Part shown: one piece after another, positions 1 to 11,949 of the stretch
Numbering within the stretch: the first letter of the stretch is position 1
How the letters are laid out: every line of letters starts with the position of its first letter
Source of the DNA: Trematomus loennbergii
Taxonomy: Eukaryota; Chordata; Actinopteri; Perciformes; Nototheniidae
Assembly (NCBI GenBank): GCA_012861695.1
Contig: JAAOOA010000011.1
Span: 2,048,501-2,112,500, forward strand
Reading direction: 5' to 3'
DNA: 64,000 nucleotides
Position numbers and translations under genes: made by a program
The notes under the pieces: model-generated
Database searches by the model: none
Told to the model about the DNA's origin: nothing
Seen by the model: the letters and a program-made list of their open reading frames with translations, nothing else

Positions 1-750
1 GTAAATACATTATAGCACACAACTACTGAAATTAACCTCAACAGTACATGATCAAAGTAGGCACACGTTGAAATATCTGTTTTATTAATGAACCACTAAA
101 GAGAGGTTCACACACATACCAAAACATGTCAAGATTCTCCAAGGCTGAGAACACATAGCAGCCTGTACTTTTGAATAAAAACAGATTTTTAACAGAGTTT
201 ATGTATTTGTGATCATACTGTGGGACCTGCTTGTATGTACTTACACACTAGGTGTACTGTTCTCTCTGTGTTGTACTGTCTCAGTGTGAACATAGATTAA
301 ACAGCCAGCCAAACTCTTTTGAGAGCCAGGGAATGCTCCTTTATTGACTTATTTGCAGTCCACTGACATTCAAATGGAGTGAAACTATAAAAAAAGAAGT
401 TACAAGGCACTTAATGATCTCATACATGCAAGTGTAACATACACAGATTAACACATGGGACCGCTAAGTGTAAACAAGGTAAATAAAGCTAATGCTAGAT
501 TTGCAATAAGCATGTATACAGGCTAGTATGGCTAACGCTAGCATGTATGCTAACGCTACCGTGTATGCTAACGCTAGCGCGAATGCTAACGCATTTTCTC
601 ATTGTGTTTAAACATCTCCAAATGACATCACATAAACACAATACATGTTACTAATCCTTACAGTGTAAGTGTAAGGCTTAAACTGACATTAACTGCTGAA
701 CTGTCAATACCCCAAAACATATTCTTAGATATATAGATTATTAGATTATT
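1..750. other. AT-rich stretch, no gene seen
   Basis: No frame with coding character. It holds a short GCTAAC-rich tandem patch (listed separately) and otherwise low-complexity AT-rich sequence up to the point where LINE homology begins. Confidence 0.6.
529..594. repeat. Imperfect 18-19 bp tandem repeat (GCTAACGCTA)
   Basis: Four consecutive units share the core GCTAACGCTA and differ at a few positions (529-547, 548-565, 566-583, then a partial unit). Scattered GCTAAC/GCTAGC motifs recur elsewhere in the window, for example near 21.15-21.23 kb. Confidence 0.75.
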
Positions 751-2150
751 TTAGCCAAACCACTGTGTCATGTTTTTAATCTTTCTATAACAAACAATGT
801 CATTCCAGATGTTTGGAAAACTGCAAATGTTCTCCCCTTATTGAAAGGTGGTGATCCCATGGTGATGAATAATTACAGACCAATTTCCAAGCTCTCTATT
901 TTAGCTAAAGTACTTGAAAGGCTGGTGAATGATCAAATCAAAGAATATTTAAGCTTGAACAACATTCTATCTCCTCACCAGTCAGGCTTTAGGAAGCAGC
1001 ACAGTACAGTAACGGCTGCTTTGAAAGTAGTGAATGACATTGTCGAAAGCTTGGACGCAAAGAGCTACTGTGCTGCCCTTTTTATAGACTTATCCAAGGC
1101 ATTTGATACTGTGGACCATGGCATTCTATGCCAGAAGTTATCTCATATAGGCCTGTCTGACCAAGCTGTTGGTTGGTTTGAAAACTATCTTTCGAATCGC
1201 AAGCAATGTGTAAAATTCAGCGGTCTCTCCTCAAGCTTTCTTAATGTGCCCAGAGGTGTTCCTCAAGGTTCGGTCTTGGGACCGACCCTTTTTACTATTT
1301 ATATAAATGATGTGGGTAAAAGCATTGATGCCTCTGTACATCTATATGCAGATGATACTGTTGTGTACTGTTGTGCTAGCACTGTTGCCCTTGCATTTGA
1401 ACGTCTGCAGTCTGCTTTTGACACTTTTCAGTCACATCTGTTCCACCTTAGGTTGGTGTTAAACTCAGATAAGACAAAAGTCATGTTGTTTTCCAATAAG
1501 AAAAGGTTACCAACTGTTCTTCCCTGCATCATGTCTGCACAGCATAACCCCATTGAAGCTGTTAACACCTACAGATACTTAGGCATCACTATAGATGAAA
1601 ATCTCTGCTTCAAACACATATTGACAATCTCTTAAGGAAATTGAAATTAAAACTGGGATTCTTTTTTAGAAATAAGGCCTGCTTCTCCACAAGTGCGAGG
1701 AAACGGCTTGTAGCTGCCACATTTTTGCCGCTCTTGGACTACGGGGATGTTGTGTACATGAACGCCTCAGCTCACTCACTTCATCTGCTGGACGCTGTCT
1801 ACCATGGGGCTCTGAGGTTCATAACCAACTGTAAACCCCTCACACACCATTGCACGCTGTACTCTTTAGTCAACTGGACATCATTATCAATGCGCAGATC
1901 ACTGCACTGGTACAAATTCATCTATACCGCTATGCTTGGACTGCTGCCCCTCTACATATCCACTTACATATCACACAAACAGTACAGCTATAGCCTACGA
2001 TCTCAACATTACATCACTCTGTCCGTCCCCTCAGTTCGCACGGTGCTTGGAAAAAAAGCCATATCATACTCTGCCCCCTCGACCTGGAACACACTTCAGC
2101 AGGAACTTAAGCTGACCAGTTTGATACCCATCACGGATTTTAAACTAATT
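751..2150 (+). pseudogene. LINE reverse transcriptase, frameshifted
   Basis: Non-LTR reverse transcriptase, which copies LINE RNA at a nicked target. The frame is already open upstream of the first ATG at 841 (VWKTANVLPLLKGGDP). Visible motifs in order: NYRPISKLSILAKVLERLV, QSGFRKQHST, FIDLSKAFDTVDH (catalytic Asp region), GVPQGSVLGP and LYADDTVVY (the YADD active site). Near 1618-1622 one base appears lost. The frame ends at 1635, while the downstream frame continues the same protein (LRKLKLKLGFFFRN) into the C-terminal part with LDYGDVVY and the SMRRSLHW region. An A-run at 2153-2165 lies near the end. No endonuclease domain is present. This is a dead copy; nothing suggests host use. Confidence 0.85.
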
Positions 2151-2248
2151 TTTAAAAAAAAAAAAATGTTAGTGTTGCCTCTGTGTTTAGTGTCCTGTCT
2201 GTCTGTAACTTTGTGTGGTAGTGTTACCACTGAGGTCTCTCTTGCAAA

Positions 2249-2265
2249 TGAGACCTTGTGTCTCA
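2249..2265 (+). other. 3' UTR stem-loop of LINE copy 1
   Basis: TGAGAC and GTCTCA pair around a 5-base loop. The second copy at 4741-4755 has TGAGAT and ATCTCA around three bases, so the loop-closing pair changes from C-G to T-A while pairing is kept. That fits an RNA hairpin used for template recognition by the element's own reverse transcriptase, as known for several LINE families. Confidence 0.6.
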
Positions 2266-2310
2266 ATGAGATTTTACACCTGTATAAATAAAGGCTAAAT
2301 AAAATAGGCC

Positions 2311-2703
2311 TATACTTAATTTTGAGTTATTTAGACACAATTAACACTTATAGTTTCATGTCTTGTTACATAAGAATAGATCATATTTGTTAAGTGTTAT
2401 TATGGTAGAATTACTATTCTTGTGGTACTACTGCCTTATTAGGCCCATATTGAGCAGCGCATATTAAGACCAAAACTCATGTACAACAACTTCCTTACTT
2501 GCAATAAATAAGCACTAATTAGAGGGTTATTGAGGAAAAACTCTCAACTAATGGCTTATTACTTGTAGAATATGGTCATGTAGAATAAGGCATTAATAAG
2601 TTTTATAATGACTACTAAAGAGCCAATATACTGCTAATATGCATGTTAATTAACAACGAGTTGATGGTTAATTTGTGTACCTTAATATAAAGTGTTACCC
2701 TAT
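2311..2703 (-). repeat. Probable interspersed repeat with GTAACACTTTATATTAAGG end
   Basis: No coding potential. The 3' boundary on this strand reads AAGTGTTACCCTA, the complement of a terminal GGTAACACTTTATATTAAGG that I associate with abundant fish repeats. Family and exact limits are uncertain, and no target duplication was found. Confidence 0.4.
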
Positions 2704-2904
2704 TTTTTTACGCAAATCCACGTTTATTTTTAAATGAGCCGTTGCGACTTCCGACTGATTTCGATAGAGCGGGTCACATATATCAAATGCACCCTATAGG
2801 ACTCATCATTGCAAACTGTATAGCCCAGCGTTTCTCAAAAGGTGGGTCGCGAATGGATGCGATGAACGGGAGATTATTATTATTTTTTTTAAATAAATGT
2901 TTTG

Positions 2905-2990
2905 GACCTCAGGCCGGAATCGAACCTGGGTCCTTGCGGGCGGTAGTGGACTGTTACAGCCGGAGACTTGCGGCGGCGGATGCGGTCCCG
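2905..2990 (-). other. Pol III B-box-like segment, possible tRNA-derived SINE head
   Basis: The minus strand contains GGTTCGATTCCGGCC, a good match to the internal B-box of tRNA promoters, within a GC-rich stretch unlike its surroundings. I could not draw a convincing full cloverleaf or A-box, so this is not a functional tRNA call. It may be a SINE fragment carried by the hAT element. Confidence 0.3.
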
Positions 2991-3189
2991 GCGCTGTGAA
3001 AGTCCACGGCCCACCTATGCCAGAGCCAGCGGCCCACCGAAGGCAGCAGCCCACCAACGGCAGCGGCCCACCGGGAAAAGTCCCGAATCTCCCGATGGCC
3101 AATCCGAGCCTGTTCACACACACACAACTGAAACTAAAATAATTTACAGACATATGTACAAATCTCTCATACACACATGTGAAACGCTC

Positions 3190-3305
<116 letters not shown>

Positions 3306-4262
3306 CAGCGTTGCAGTCGGGAAGAAAAGCAATGTGGAGCGTTACCTCACCACTCATAAGGAGTTTAACTTGTGTCCCCCCACTTTACAAATAGGCCTAT
3401 GTTTATTATTATTTTTTAACGCAAGCCGTCATCGCCACGGAGGAGCACACAGCCTCTGCGAGCGAGACAGAGAGAGAGAGCGAGAGAGCACACCTTTATC
3501 TATTTAATATAGCCTAGTTGTAAAAAATAAAGTATGAAATCATTCCAATGTGTACTATAGGACAGTAAAAAAAAAAAAAAATGTTAAAAGGGGAGTGATT
3601 AGTAAAATATGCATAAATAAAAGAAAGAATGCTAACTAGCTAACATAAGATAAGAATAAACAAGTTGAAATGATTTGTTATTGGTTGTGATCATATTCTG
3701 AAGATGTTTGGATTATTGAAAAGTATACAGCTCTCTTTGATCTGAGTGTTGAGAGCTGTATCCATCAATTCATGTTGTGCTCAAAGTGCTCCAGATTGAT
3801 GCATTTCACTTCAACATTTAAAAAAACATCTTCCAGGGGGAGAAAGCCCCCGGACCCCCCTAGAGGAGGTGAGGACCCCCCTAGAGGATGTGAGGTCCAC
3901 CCCCAAATAAAGCAGGTTAAAATAATTAAATTGCATACATTTTATTTTAGTAAACACTGAAAACGGGTCCCACAGACCCAAACAGCACACAAAGGTTAAA
4001 GGTCAGCATATCATAATGTTAATATGTGCTAAATATATACACTGCAAAAAACAAAAAAAAGAGTAAAAGTAGCTCACGACTTGTTTTATTTTTTGAAAGT
4101 AGCTCTCATCCTAAAAAAGGTTGGAGACCCCTGTTATAGAACGATACATTTGACAATTTTAAGCTTGGCCTACCATTTTATTGGAGCGATGAGGAACAGG
4201 TGGGGCTTGAAAAGGCCCACCTGTTCAAAGTGGGGAATGACAGAAAAAGTTGGAGAACCACT

Positions 4263-4512
4263 GTATAGCCTAACTGGATGGTCCTCACTTACTATGCGTA
4301 GGATGCAGCACTGGTTTTTATTAATGTATAAAGCCATTTTAGGTAAGCTTCCATTCCACATATGTGCCAGATTTGCTCCAGTTTGTGACTCTTACAACCT
4401 CAGATCCAGTGCCTGGATACGGTTCCAGGTACCTACTTACGGACTGAGGCTGGAAAAAGGAGTCTTTCTTATTATGGTCCTTGGTCTTGGAATGACCTTC
4501 AATCAAGCCTAA
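4263..4512 (+). pseudogene. LINE ORF C-terminal fragment
   Basis: Translated sequence SSLTMRRMQHWFLLMYKAIL, then NLRSS and a VPTYGLRLEKG stretch, parallels SLSMRRSLHWYKFIYTAMLG and SLRSQ in copy 1. This is the region downstream of the reverse transcriptase core. The frame ends at 4512 after apparent small indels. It has no catalytic residues and is a remnant of copy 2. Confidence 0.75.
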
Positions 4513-4800
4513 AACTGATGGCACTTGTCTCAATAGCCTGTTTTAAATTGAAGTTGTCTGAAGTCCTCACCACCAGCTGCTCTTGCAGCTGTGGTGTATA
4601 AGTACCTTTCTTACTGTCCTAATGTGCACAATGTCGTGACTGCTTTTCGTCTTTTTGTTTACTTAGTTGTGTTCTCTGTATTTTATATGTCTGTGTTATG
4701 TGTAACGTTGCTGCCTTCTTGGCCAGGTCAGCATTGAAAATGAGATTTTATCTCAATGCTTTTTATCTGGTTAAATAAAGGTTAAATACAAAATAAAAAT

Positions 4801-6096
4801 AAAACAATAGCTGCCCACTGCTCCTGGTACTAGGATGGGTTAAAAGCAGAGAACAAATGTCACTGTGTGCTGTGCATGTGTGACCATTAAAGAGTTTACA
4901 CAGGGCAGTGAATGTGACATGCGTTCTTTAGGAAGCTGGTGCCACTATCTGTCTCAGTGAACACAGAGAAGTGTGCATCACACACCACCGGAAGTACTTT
5001 GAGTGTACTGACGTTTGTCCCACAGTAAAGGAAAACTCAGTTTGGCGACACACTGCTTTACTACGGAGCAGCATTTGAAAATGTAGCACACATTTTTTCA
5101 AACGTCTTTACCGTGCACAAACTCTTCTGACGTCATCGGGGGCGTCGCCCACGTTTACTCACATTGCCCAGGTACACTTTACTAATGTTTACCAGTTTTA
5201 CAGTCAACACGATAGTTTGGTGCTATGGCTAAAATGTATTTTAAAATCATGATACTAAATTGCATGCAAAATACAAGTAATATTTAATAAAAGGAGACAT
5301 TTTGAGTTAAAAAAAAGTATCAGTAATGTCTTGTAGAATTTAAAAACACAATCAAAGTAATATTTACAGGATCAAAAAGGTCTCAAAATGTTGATATTTT
5401 CTGCCTTAGTTTCCACACTTTGCCAATAAATTGATCATGCATGTACAATAGGATGCTGCCATTACCATTTCGCTCAGAAAACCACTGTTCCCAAGAACAG
5501 ACTCAGAGCATAGCATGGCTGTAAACATTTATTCTTCTGCTATAAAATGTGAGCTGACTGCCTGTTGGTGCATCTATAAATCTTCAAGTTGGACATCAGG
5601 AAAAAAATGAGACACAGGAAAAGTATAATTCCACAGATACTGAAACTGCTGCAGCAGTGTTGCTCCTAGTGACCTCACAAGGTTAAAAGCCAAAGTTTGG
5701 TGTTTGAAATATTTATGTTTGCAAGTTGCATGACCCTTTGTTCTCTGTATTGTCTGTTGCTTTGTTGTTGTTGTTAAAGTAGAAATTAAAACTTATTTTC
5801 CTGTTTGAATTCACTCTGGACGTTTATTTACTGTTCCTTTTCTTTTCTTCCCTCTCTTCCTCCACCCCCTTAGTCCTCCTTCCATTTTTCCTCTCACCTC
5901 CTCCCTCCTCCCCCACCTTTGCTCAGTGATAATGAATTGCCTGTCTTGCCCCTGTGAATCTGTTCAGAGAGTTGTGAATGATAGACTAACCCCTTTCAGA
6001 ATTATAGACTCCTCGGGGTCACCCTGTATCCCCAGGGGCCCATTGTGATCCCCCCACTCACAGCCTCTCTCAGCTGCACTTGACAGCCCATGGGGT

Positions 6097-6097
<1 letters not shown>
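4801..6097. other. No gene seen
   Basis: Mixed-composition sequence without coding frames or clear transposon ends. The last 200 bases before the GT run are pyrimidine-rich then GC-balanced, and look single-copy. Confidence 0.5.
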
Positions 6098-6183
<86 letters not shown>

Positions 6184-6187
6184 TGTG

Positions 6188-6236
<49 letters not shown>

Positions 6237-6261
6237 GTGTGTGTGTGTGTGTGTGTGTGTT
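6098..6261. repeat. (GT)n microsatellite with GTTG interruptions
   Basis: GT dinucleotide array of about 160 bp with a few interruptions (GGTGTGTTG near 6181 and GTTG near 6235). Confidence 0.98.
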
Positions 6262-6914
6262 TCCTCTCAGGTAGAAGAAGCAGCAGATCACTCCCTGCCC
6301 TTCAGCATGCCTCACTGCCTCTTTTATAGACTCTCTCTCGCAGAGTGAAAGGAGCGGGATACTTAAATCCAATGCTACCCACTCCCACTAACTTCCCTTC
6401 ACACCATATTTTCCAGGGAAGTGAGCAGCACAGTCACACTGAGAGACATGGAGATACTGGAACAGAAAGAAAGAACAGAATGAGTTACCAGTAAAAGGAT
6501 AACATTTCACTAACCTGTAAATATCCTTTGGGAAATAAGATGAAAATTACAGTCCATGGCATAGAAATAGAAAAAGGTAAACATATTCCAAAAACAAATA
6601 TGAATAGCTGCTGGTCGAGATGAAAGGCCAGAAAGTAATGTAGAACATAAGATCAGATAAAACCCATCGGGGAAAATAGTTAGAGCGGTGCAGCAACTTA
6701 CAGACACTTCAACAGACATGCCGAAAACTGGTTTGTATTTGGAACAAACAATCTGCTGGTATAATATAAAAGTATTTATTTTTTTGTTGGCTCGAAATCT
6801 TGTTAGTGATTAGTCGGACAGGCTTCGTAGGCTATGCTAACATCATCCATCTGAATACAAGAGAAACTCTTTTTGCGGCGCTATGTAGCAAAACAAGGTA
6901 CATTAAAACGTATA
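6262..6914. other. No gene seen
   Basis: AT-rich sequence between the GT array and the start of the nested transposon block. Short open frames lack any recognisable feature. Confidence 0.5.
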
Positions 6915-7861
6915 TTAAAGGTCACCTATTATCAGTGTTGGGCAAGTTACTTCCAAAATGTAATACATTACATATGACTTATTACTGTCTTTTGTAAGTA
7001 ATAAGTTACATTACAATATGACTGTCTCTGAAATGTAATGAGTTACACTACTTTTATTACTTTTGAGTTACTTTCACCAAAATAACCGCAAAATAATGGC
7101 TAGGTATTTTAAATGCTAAAATGTAGTTTCGTGCAGCAACTGTGTAGGCCAGGGTGCCCAACCTTTTTGAACCGAGAGCTACTTTTAAAGTTGCCAGTCT
7201 GCCGAGAACTACCAGTCCAAATAGAGAGGCGTAGCCATTACTGACAGCCTACTACCAGGTAAATACACACTTCTACTTGTATAAAACTGACCTTTGTACG
7301 ATTAATACTTCATAAAATACTGCAGATCCTTTATCTTACCTCTTTCTAATCTACACACATACAAGTATTTAACTGAAGTTACACAACAGTGTTGTTGATA
7401 CAGAGTTGGAGTTTATTCACACGTCACATACTACAGTGGGTCATGTTTTCAAGAAACATTGAACAGTGCTGCCACATATGATACAGGGAAAAAAGAAAAG
7501 ACTCTGAACCCTTTCTTTGCCATTATATCAAAATAGTGTTGCTACAAAAGTATAAATTAGGCTTACTAATAAGACAACTCAGATCTGAAGCTACACAGGA
7601 ATCTGCTGCCAAAGTGCAATAAAAAAGACTAAATTAATAGAATCAAACCATTTTTTTGTTGCATTTTAGTAGAGTATAAAAAGAAATGCCTTTAAAATAG
7701 GATGCAAGCAACACTAGTTTCTTCACCTGAATTGATAATAGACTATAATCAATTTAAGTTTGCATTCTTATACCATTTTGTACAATAATTATAATGAATA
7801 AGTTCAAACAAACTAAAACTTACAGCTGATTAATAACGGTATCTAACTTGAGTTTTTATTA

Positions 7862-9546
7862 TATCAAAAACCTGTTGAAATGCTACTGTTATTTTTACTG
7901 TCCCCAAAAAGCGCGTCGGCAGCCTCCAGGAATGCTTCTTTCACAACTTCGCCGTCTTTGAAAGACTTCATGTGTTTCGCAAAACGTGCCTGACACAACC
8001 TGGTCTCACCAGAATGCGTGACTCCACCACGACTCCTTAACACCGCAGTGCGTGGTGGAGTCACGAACTCTGCTACATTTACGTGTCTGCACCACGCAAA
8101 CAACCCCAATGTAAAGTGAATGAGGCTCCTTTGTCGTGGTGCACACACGCATTTCTACAACGTCCCGCAGTGAGCTTTTATTCTATAAAACGTTTTTAAA
8201 ATCTACTTTATAGCTTGTAGTAACTCACGGGAGGCTTCTTTTATTTTATTTGTATTCATAATAATTTTTATTTTTCGTCAGAATGTATTATGGTGCATTA
8301 GTTACCAATTTTTGTTCTCAAAAAACAGTGCATTGTGTGTAATACAACTGTGATTTTTATTAAATTAGTTAGTTTTTAAGGAAGGCCAGAGCTTCAGCTG
8401 TGTGAAATAGATTGTTCCCTTTAGTTAACGTTATTTAAAAGATAATTATATTCCTATTTGATCATGTCCCCTTTATTGTATTACGGACGCAGAGAGCAAT
8501 GTGAGCGTCCATTCCCATTGGATAACGGAGGATTTTACACCCGGAAGTAAGTATTCTCCTTACTGTCGATTGATTTTACAGTGATATCTGCACTACTCAT
8601 CAACTCAAAAACACCAGAGTATCCTTGTTAATTACACAACATTGATTGGTTTAAATTGTGTACAATGCTTTTGTAATTTTCATTGATTTTAATTGTAAAA
8701 TCCTCCGTTATCCAATGGGAATGGACGCTCACATTGCTCTCTGCGTCCGTAATACAATAAAGGAGACACGATCAAATAGGAATATAATTATCTTTTAAAT
8801 AACGTTAACTAAAGGGAACAATCTATTTGACACAGCTGAAGCTCTGGCCTTCCTTAAAAACTAACTAATTTAATAAAAATCACAGTTGTATTACACACAA
8901 TGCACTGTTTTTTGAGAACAAAAATTCGTAACTAATGTAAATTTTACATTCTGACGAAAAATAAAAATGATTATGAATACAAATAAAAGAAAAGAAGCCT
9001 CCCGTGAGTTACTACAAGCTATAAAGTAGATTTTAAAAACGTTTTATAGAATAAAAGCTCACTGCGGGACGTTGTAGAAATGCGTGTGTGCACCACGACA
9101 AAGGAGCCTCATTCACTTTACATTGGGGTTGTTTGCGTGTGCAGACACGTAAATGTAGCAGAGTGCGTGACTCCACCATGCACTGCGGTGTTAAGGAGTC
9201 GTGGTGGAGTCACGCATTCTGGTGAGACCAGGTTGGACTGACACGATAAGATGCTATGGTAGCAGCCTTGCTCTTGTTGTTGGGCCTGGTGAAAATGGAC
9301 TGCTGTGCATTTAGCTGTCCTTTCAGGTCCCTCACCTTTTGGGAGCGTAGGGCAGAATTAGGAGGGAATTCCGTCTCGTAGTTTGTGCACCGTTTGAAAT
9401 GCCGCTCCTAAATGACCCTTCTTTGATAAAGCCACACTCGCATTGCAGATGAGACAGATAGACTTTGAATTGGAATAGATACAAAAATAATCATCCTCCC
9501 ACTCGGAGTGAAAATTATATATTTTGGGCTTTTTTGCTTCTGCCAT
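7862..9546 (-). pseudogene. hAT transposase N-terminal fragment, GTF2IRD2/ZBED-like, split
   Basis: The N-terminal start MAEAKKPKIYNFHSEWEDDY is followed by a BED-like zinc finger, SICLICNASVALSKKGHL (Cys-x2-Cys) and a degenerate His end. A frameshift near 9370 leads into ETEFPPNSALRSQKVRDLKG and then FTRPNNKSKAATIASYRV. There the foldback element is inserted. Beyond it (7862-7990) the protein resumes with KHMKSFKDGEVVKEAFLEAA and DALFGD. This order matches the start of the hAT transposases related to vertebrate GTF2IRD2. The catalytic DDE core and hATC domain are absent, so the copy was internally deleted as well as broken. Confidence 0.8.
7996..9235. mobile_element. Foldback element, CAACCTGG family, core-less copy
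   Basis: About 540-bp arms (7996-8536 and 8697-9235) are near-perfect inverted copies starting CAACCTGGTCTCACC, separated by about 160 bp. Flanking 8-mers GCCTGACA (7988-7995) and GACTGACA (9236-9243) differ at one position and are read as the target duplication. The arms contain a CACTCTGC/GTGGTGGAGTCACG region and the motif CAATGGGAATGGACGCTCAC. No coding sequence. The left arm runs further into core-type sequence (GATATCTGCACTACTCATC) than the right, so the core was deleted rather than never present. It interrupts the hAT transposase fragment. Confidence 0.9.
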
Positions 9547-10015
9547 AATTGCGGTCTTGTGTGTGTGCGGACTGTGACTCCTGTTGACGGTTGACACGGA
9601 CAACGTCAGCGAACTAGTGCCCACTGCCCACCAGCCACGCCCAACACATGGGGTCACGCCAATCACAAAGCTTTGATGCGTTCAAGTGCATTATTCTGGC
9701 ACAGGAAGATTATGTTATAGGACATTAACGATAAAACAGAATATTGTTGGTTTTTTTTCGACACATCTCGCGATCGACTGGGAATCTCCCCGGTCGATCG
9801 CGATCGACTGGTTGGGCACCCCTGGTGTAGGCCCTTAAGGCTACTAACAACTTTTATTACATGGCTTAGTTGAATACCCAATTCCGCTGCTAAGGAGGAT
9901 CAAGAAAGAGAAAGTAAAAGAGGGTAAAACACGGAGCGCTGGACATCAGATAAATGAACAGAAGAAGACAGACAAGAAGTTAACAGGAACACAGTATGGG
10001 CTCTGCAGTGTTTAA

Positions 10016-11172
10016 CCTGTTAAGCCCGAGAGACCCCGGTACCGGGGCACTGCCGCAACATCTTGCAGGAAACAGTGTCTGAGGGCATGTTCATTTAATA
10101 AACTATGAATGTTTTATATCCATGTAACGGGAAGAAACTCATCCAACTGATCATTTTTATTTATTTTCAAAAAAACGAACACAATGCTAACGCTGAGCCT
10201 CTGAATTAGCAACGAGCGAAAAATGCTAACAGATTACTGCACCGAAAATCACTCACAAAACCTTATTATTTATCTTTTCTCCACCTCCATGACATCGTTT
10301 CACATCGTGAGGTGACACAGAATCGAAGGGTACCCACATTATCACTCAATTATACGAAATCGCGACGTTATAAACAAAAACAGACATCAAAACATGTGGC
10401 GCTAGGTAGCTAAAAATGCTAACATGGTTACCTTGTCTCTGTAGTCTGCTCTAAAGTGGTCTTCAATGGCATTAAAACGATAAAAACGCTGCTGAAGTTA
10501 ATCCATAGGTTAATCCAATGTGTCCCTTTGAAATGATTTCTGATAATCCATGAGCAATGAGACTGATTTTCCGTTTCTAGATGTCAGAGCGAGAGATAGC
10601 TTCACTCTCATGCAAAACGACATGCGCAAAGCCTTCACCTTTTTGTTTTACAACGTGTGTGTGTGGGGGAATCCCCCTTCGATTCTATTGGCTCTAATGG
10701 TCAGAAAGAGGTGTCAACCATCAAAATTGACCAAGGGGGCCAGAGATATGGAAAATGCACCCAAATGACCTCAGAGGTGGAGTTCTTTTGGCTAAACCTC
10801 TCTAAAATAGGTCAAATGTCACTTGTTTTGCATCAATCTTGATACAGGGTACTTATTATATGTTGTACTTTGGATTCCTAAAGCTTTTAGTCTACCTTAC
10901 CATCATCCGAGGGTAGTTTTCACTATAAGTAAAAAAGAATGTTTGGACGGACACTATAATTTACAGTTTTTTACTATGTAAAATCTGAATTTTCTTTAAA
11001 AAAAAAACATCTATATTGTTCTGACTTTTCTACATCCAACTCACAGGTTTATCATTACTTTGAGAAAAAAGATTATTAATTTAACCCTTTTAGAAGGGAA
11101 GATATGGTCATTTATTCTGGGAATGTCATTTTCGAGCCTGAGACCTGAAAAACAGGCTCAGGGCTTAACAGG
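10016..11172. mobile_element. TTAA-target MITE, CCTGTTAAGCC family, copy A (complete)
   Basis: Ends CCTGTTAAGCCC and GGGCTTAACAGG are inverted and flanked by TTAA at 10012-10015 and 11173-11176. Further copies lie at 21.4 (partial), 43.1, 45.2 and 50.1 kb. Internal landmarks shared by the copies are CAACATCTTGCAGGAAACA, AATGGCATTAAAACGATAA and CTTGTTTTGCATCAATCTTG. There is no coding sequence. TTAA target and size suggest a piggyBac- or Kolobok-mobilised element. Confidence 0.92.
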
Positions 11173-11186
11173 TTAAGGACTTGTTA

Positions 11187-11949
11187 TGGCGCGTTTCCAC
11201 TACAGCGTGCAGCCCGGTTTAAGAGGGCTGTGACGTCAGCGGCCCGTCTTTGGTTGCGTTTCCACTTGGCCTAGTACCGGCCGGCGGGTCCTAATTCACA
11301 GTTTTCCTGGCCTCATAAAATCGTGGGTCCAGGGCCAGAGACAACGAGGCTGAGTCGGGCTGAGTATGCTAAACTAGAGAGAGCGTCGCTGGCAAGGGGG
11401 CTACAACTACAACAAGATGGACATATTTGACCGTGATTTAATTGTAATACACGTTTCAAAATGATGCCGAAGTAACAACATACTGATACCGGTTAGTAAA
11501 AACCATGAATTAATGCTTTGTCAAGTCTACAGACAGACGGCAGGGGAAAAACCTTTTAAAATGCTTGTTTTCTAAATGGAGATTGGCTAAGCTAACGCAG
11601 TATATGCTCCGACCATCCACACTCACAACAACGGCCTATACAGACATAAATAAAGCAGCGACTGTATTCACCATGACACAGGCAGTCTGTGGTTTGTACT
11701 TGTTTAACTTTTGTCTAGTTTCTGAACATATATGAGGAGCTGTGAGCTGTGAGTGCTAACAGTTAACGGCTGTGTTGTTTTTCTGGGGTCCTCTGAAGAT
11801 CACGTCACGGCTCCGCCTACACTGCGTTACTATAGATACTGCCCCAGTTCCTAAACTGTAATGGAAATGGGCCATAAAGTGAGCCAGTCCTAACGAGGCC
11901 CAGCCATACCGAGCGGGGCCGAGCGAGGCCGTGTAGTGGAAACGCGCCA
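11187..11949. mobile_element. PIF/Harbinger-type MITE
   Basis: Inverted ends TGGCGCGTTTCCACTAC and GTAGTGGAAACGCGCCA are flanked by the 3-bp duplication TTA (11184-11186, 11950-11952), the Harbinger hallmark. GC-rich internal patches repeat the terminal theme (GTTTCCACTTGGCC near 11258). Non-coding. Confidence 0.88.

Larger units (their letters stand above)
751..2305 (+). mobile_element. 5'-truncated CR1/L2-type LINE, copy 1
   Basis: Homology starts abruptly in the fingers region of the reverse transcriptase, so the endonuclease and 5' UTR are absent, as is usual after incomplete target-primed reverse transcription. The 3' end has a short stem-loop followed by AATAAAGGCTAAATAAAATA, matching the tail of the second LINE copy ending near 4.8 kb. 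The clade is assigned from motif style (jockey/CR1/L2 superclade, possibly Rex1 or L2); I cannot separate these without a search. Confidence 0.85.
7150..9824 (-). mobile_element. hAT element with GTF2IRD2-like transposase remnant
   Basis: The left end CAGGGTGCCCAACC and right end GGTTGGGCACCCCTG are inverted repeats (one G missing on the left). The 8-bp duplication GTGTAGGC is exact at 7142-7149 and 9825-9832. A GCGATCGACTGG-type subterminal motif is repeated near 9770-9810. The coding strand is minus. It is interrupted by the 1.24-kb foldback element at 7996-9235. Confidence 0.93.

Noticed and set aside
2905..2990. Functional tRNA gene on the minus strand
   Set aside because: Only the B-box/T-arm is convincing; a full cloverleaf could not be built, so it is listed only as a B-box-like segment.
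6070..6372. Val-Cys/His-Thr frames across the GT array, and similar ones at 25.4-25.7, 40.6-41.4 and 57.9-58.2 kb
   Set aside because: Microsatellite artefacts.
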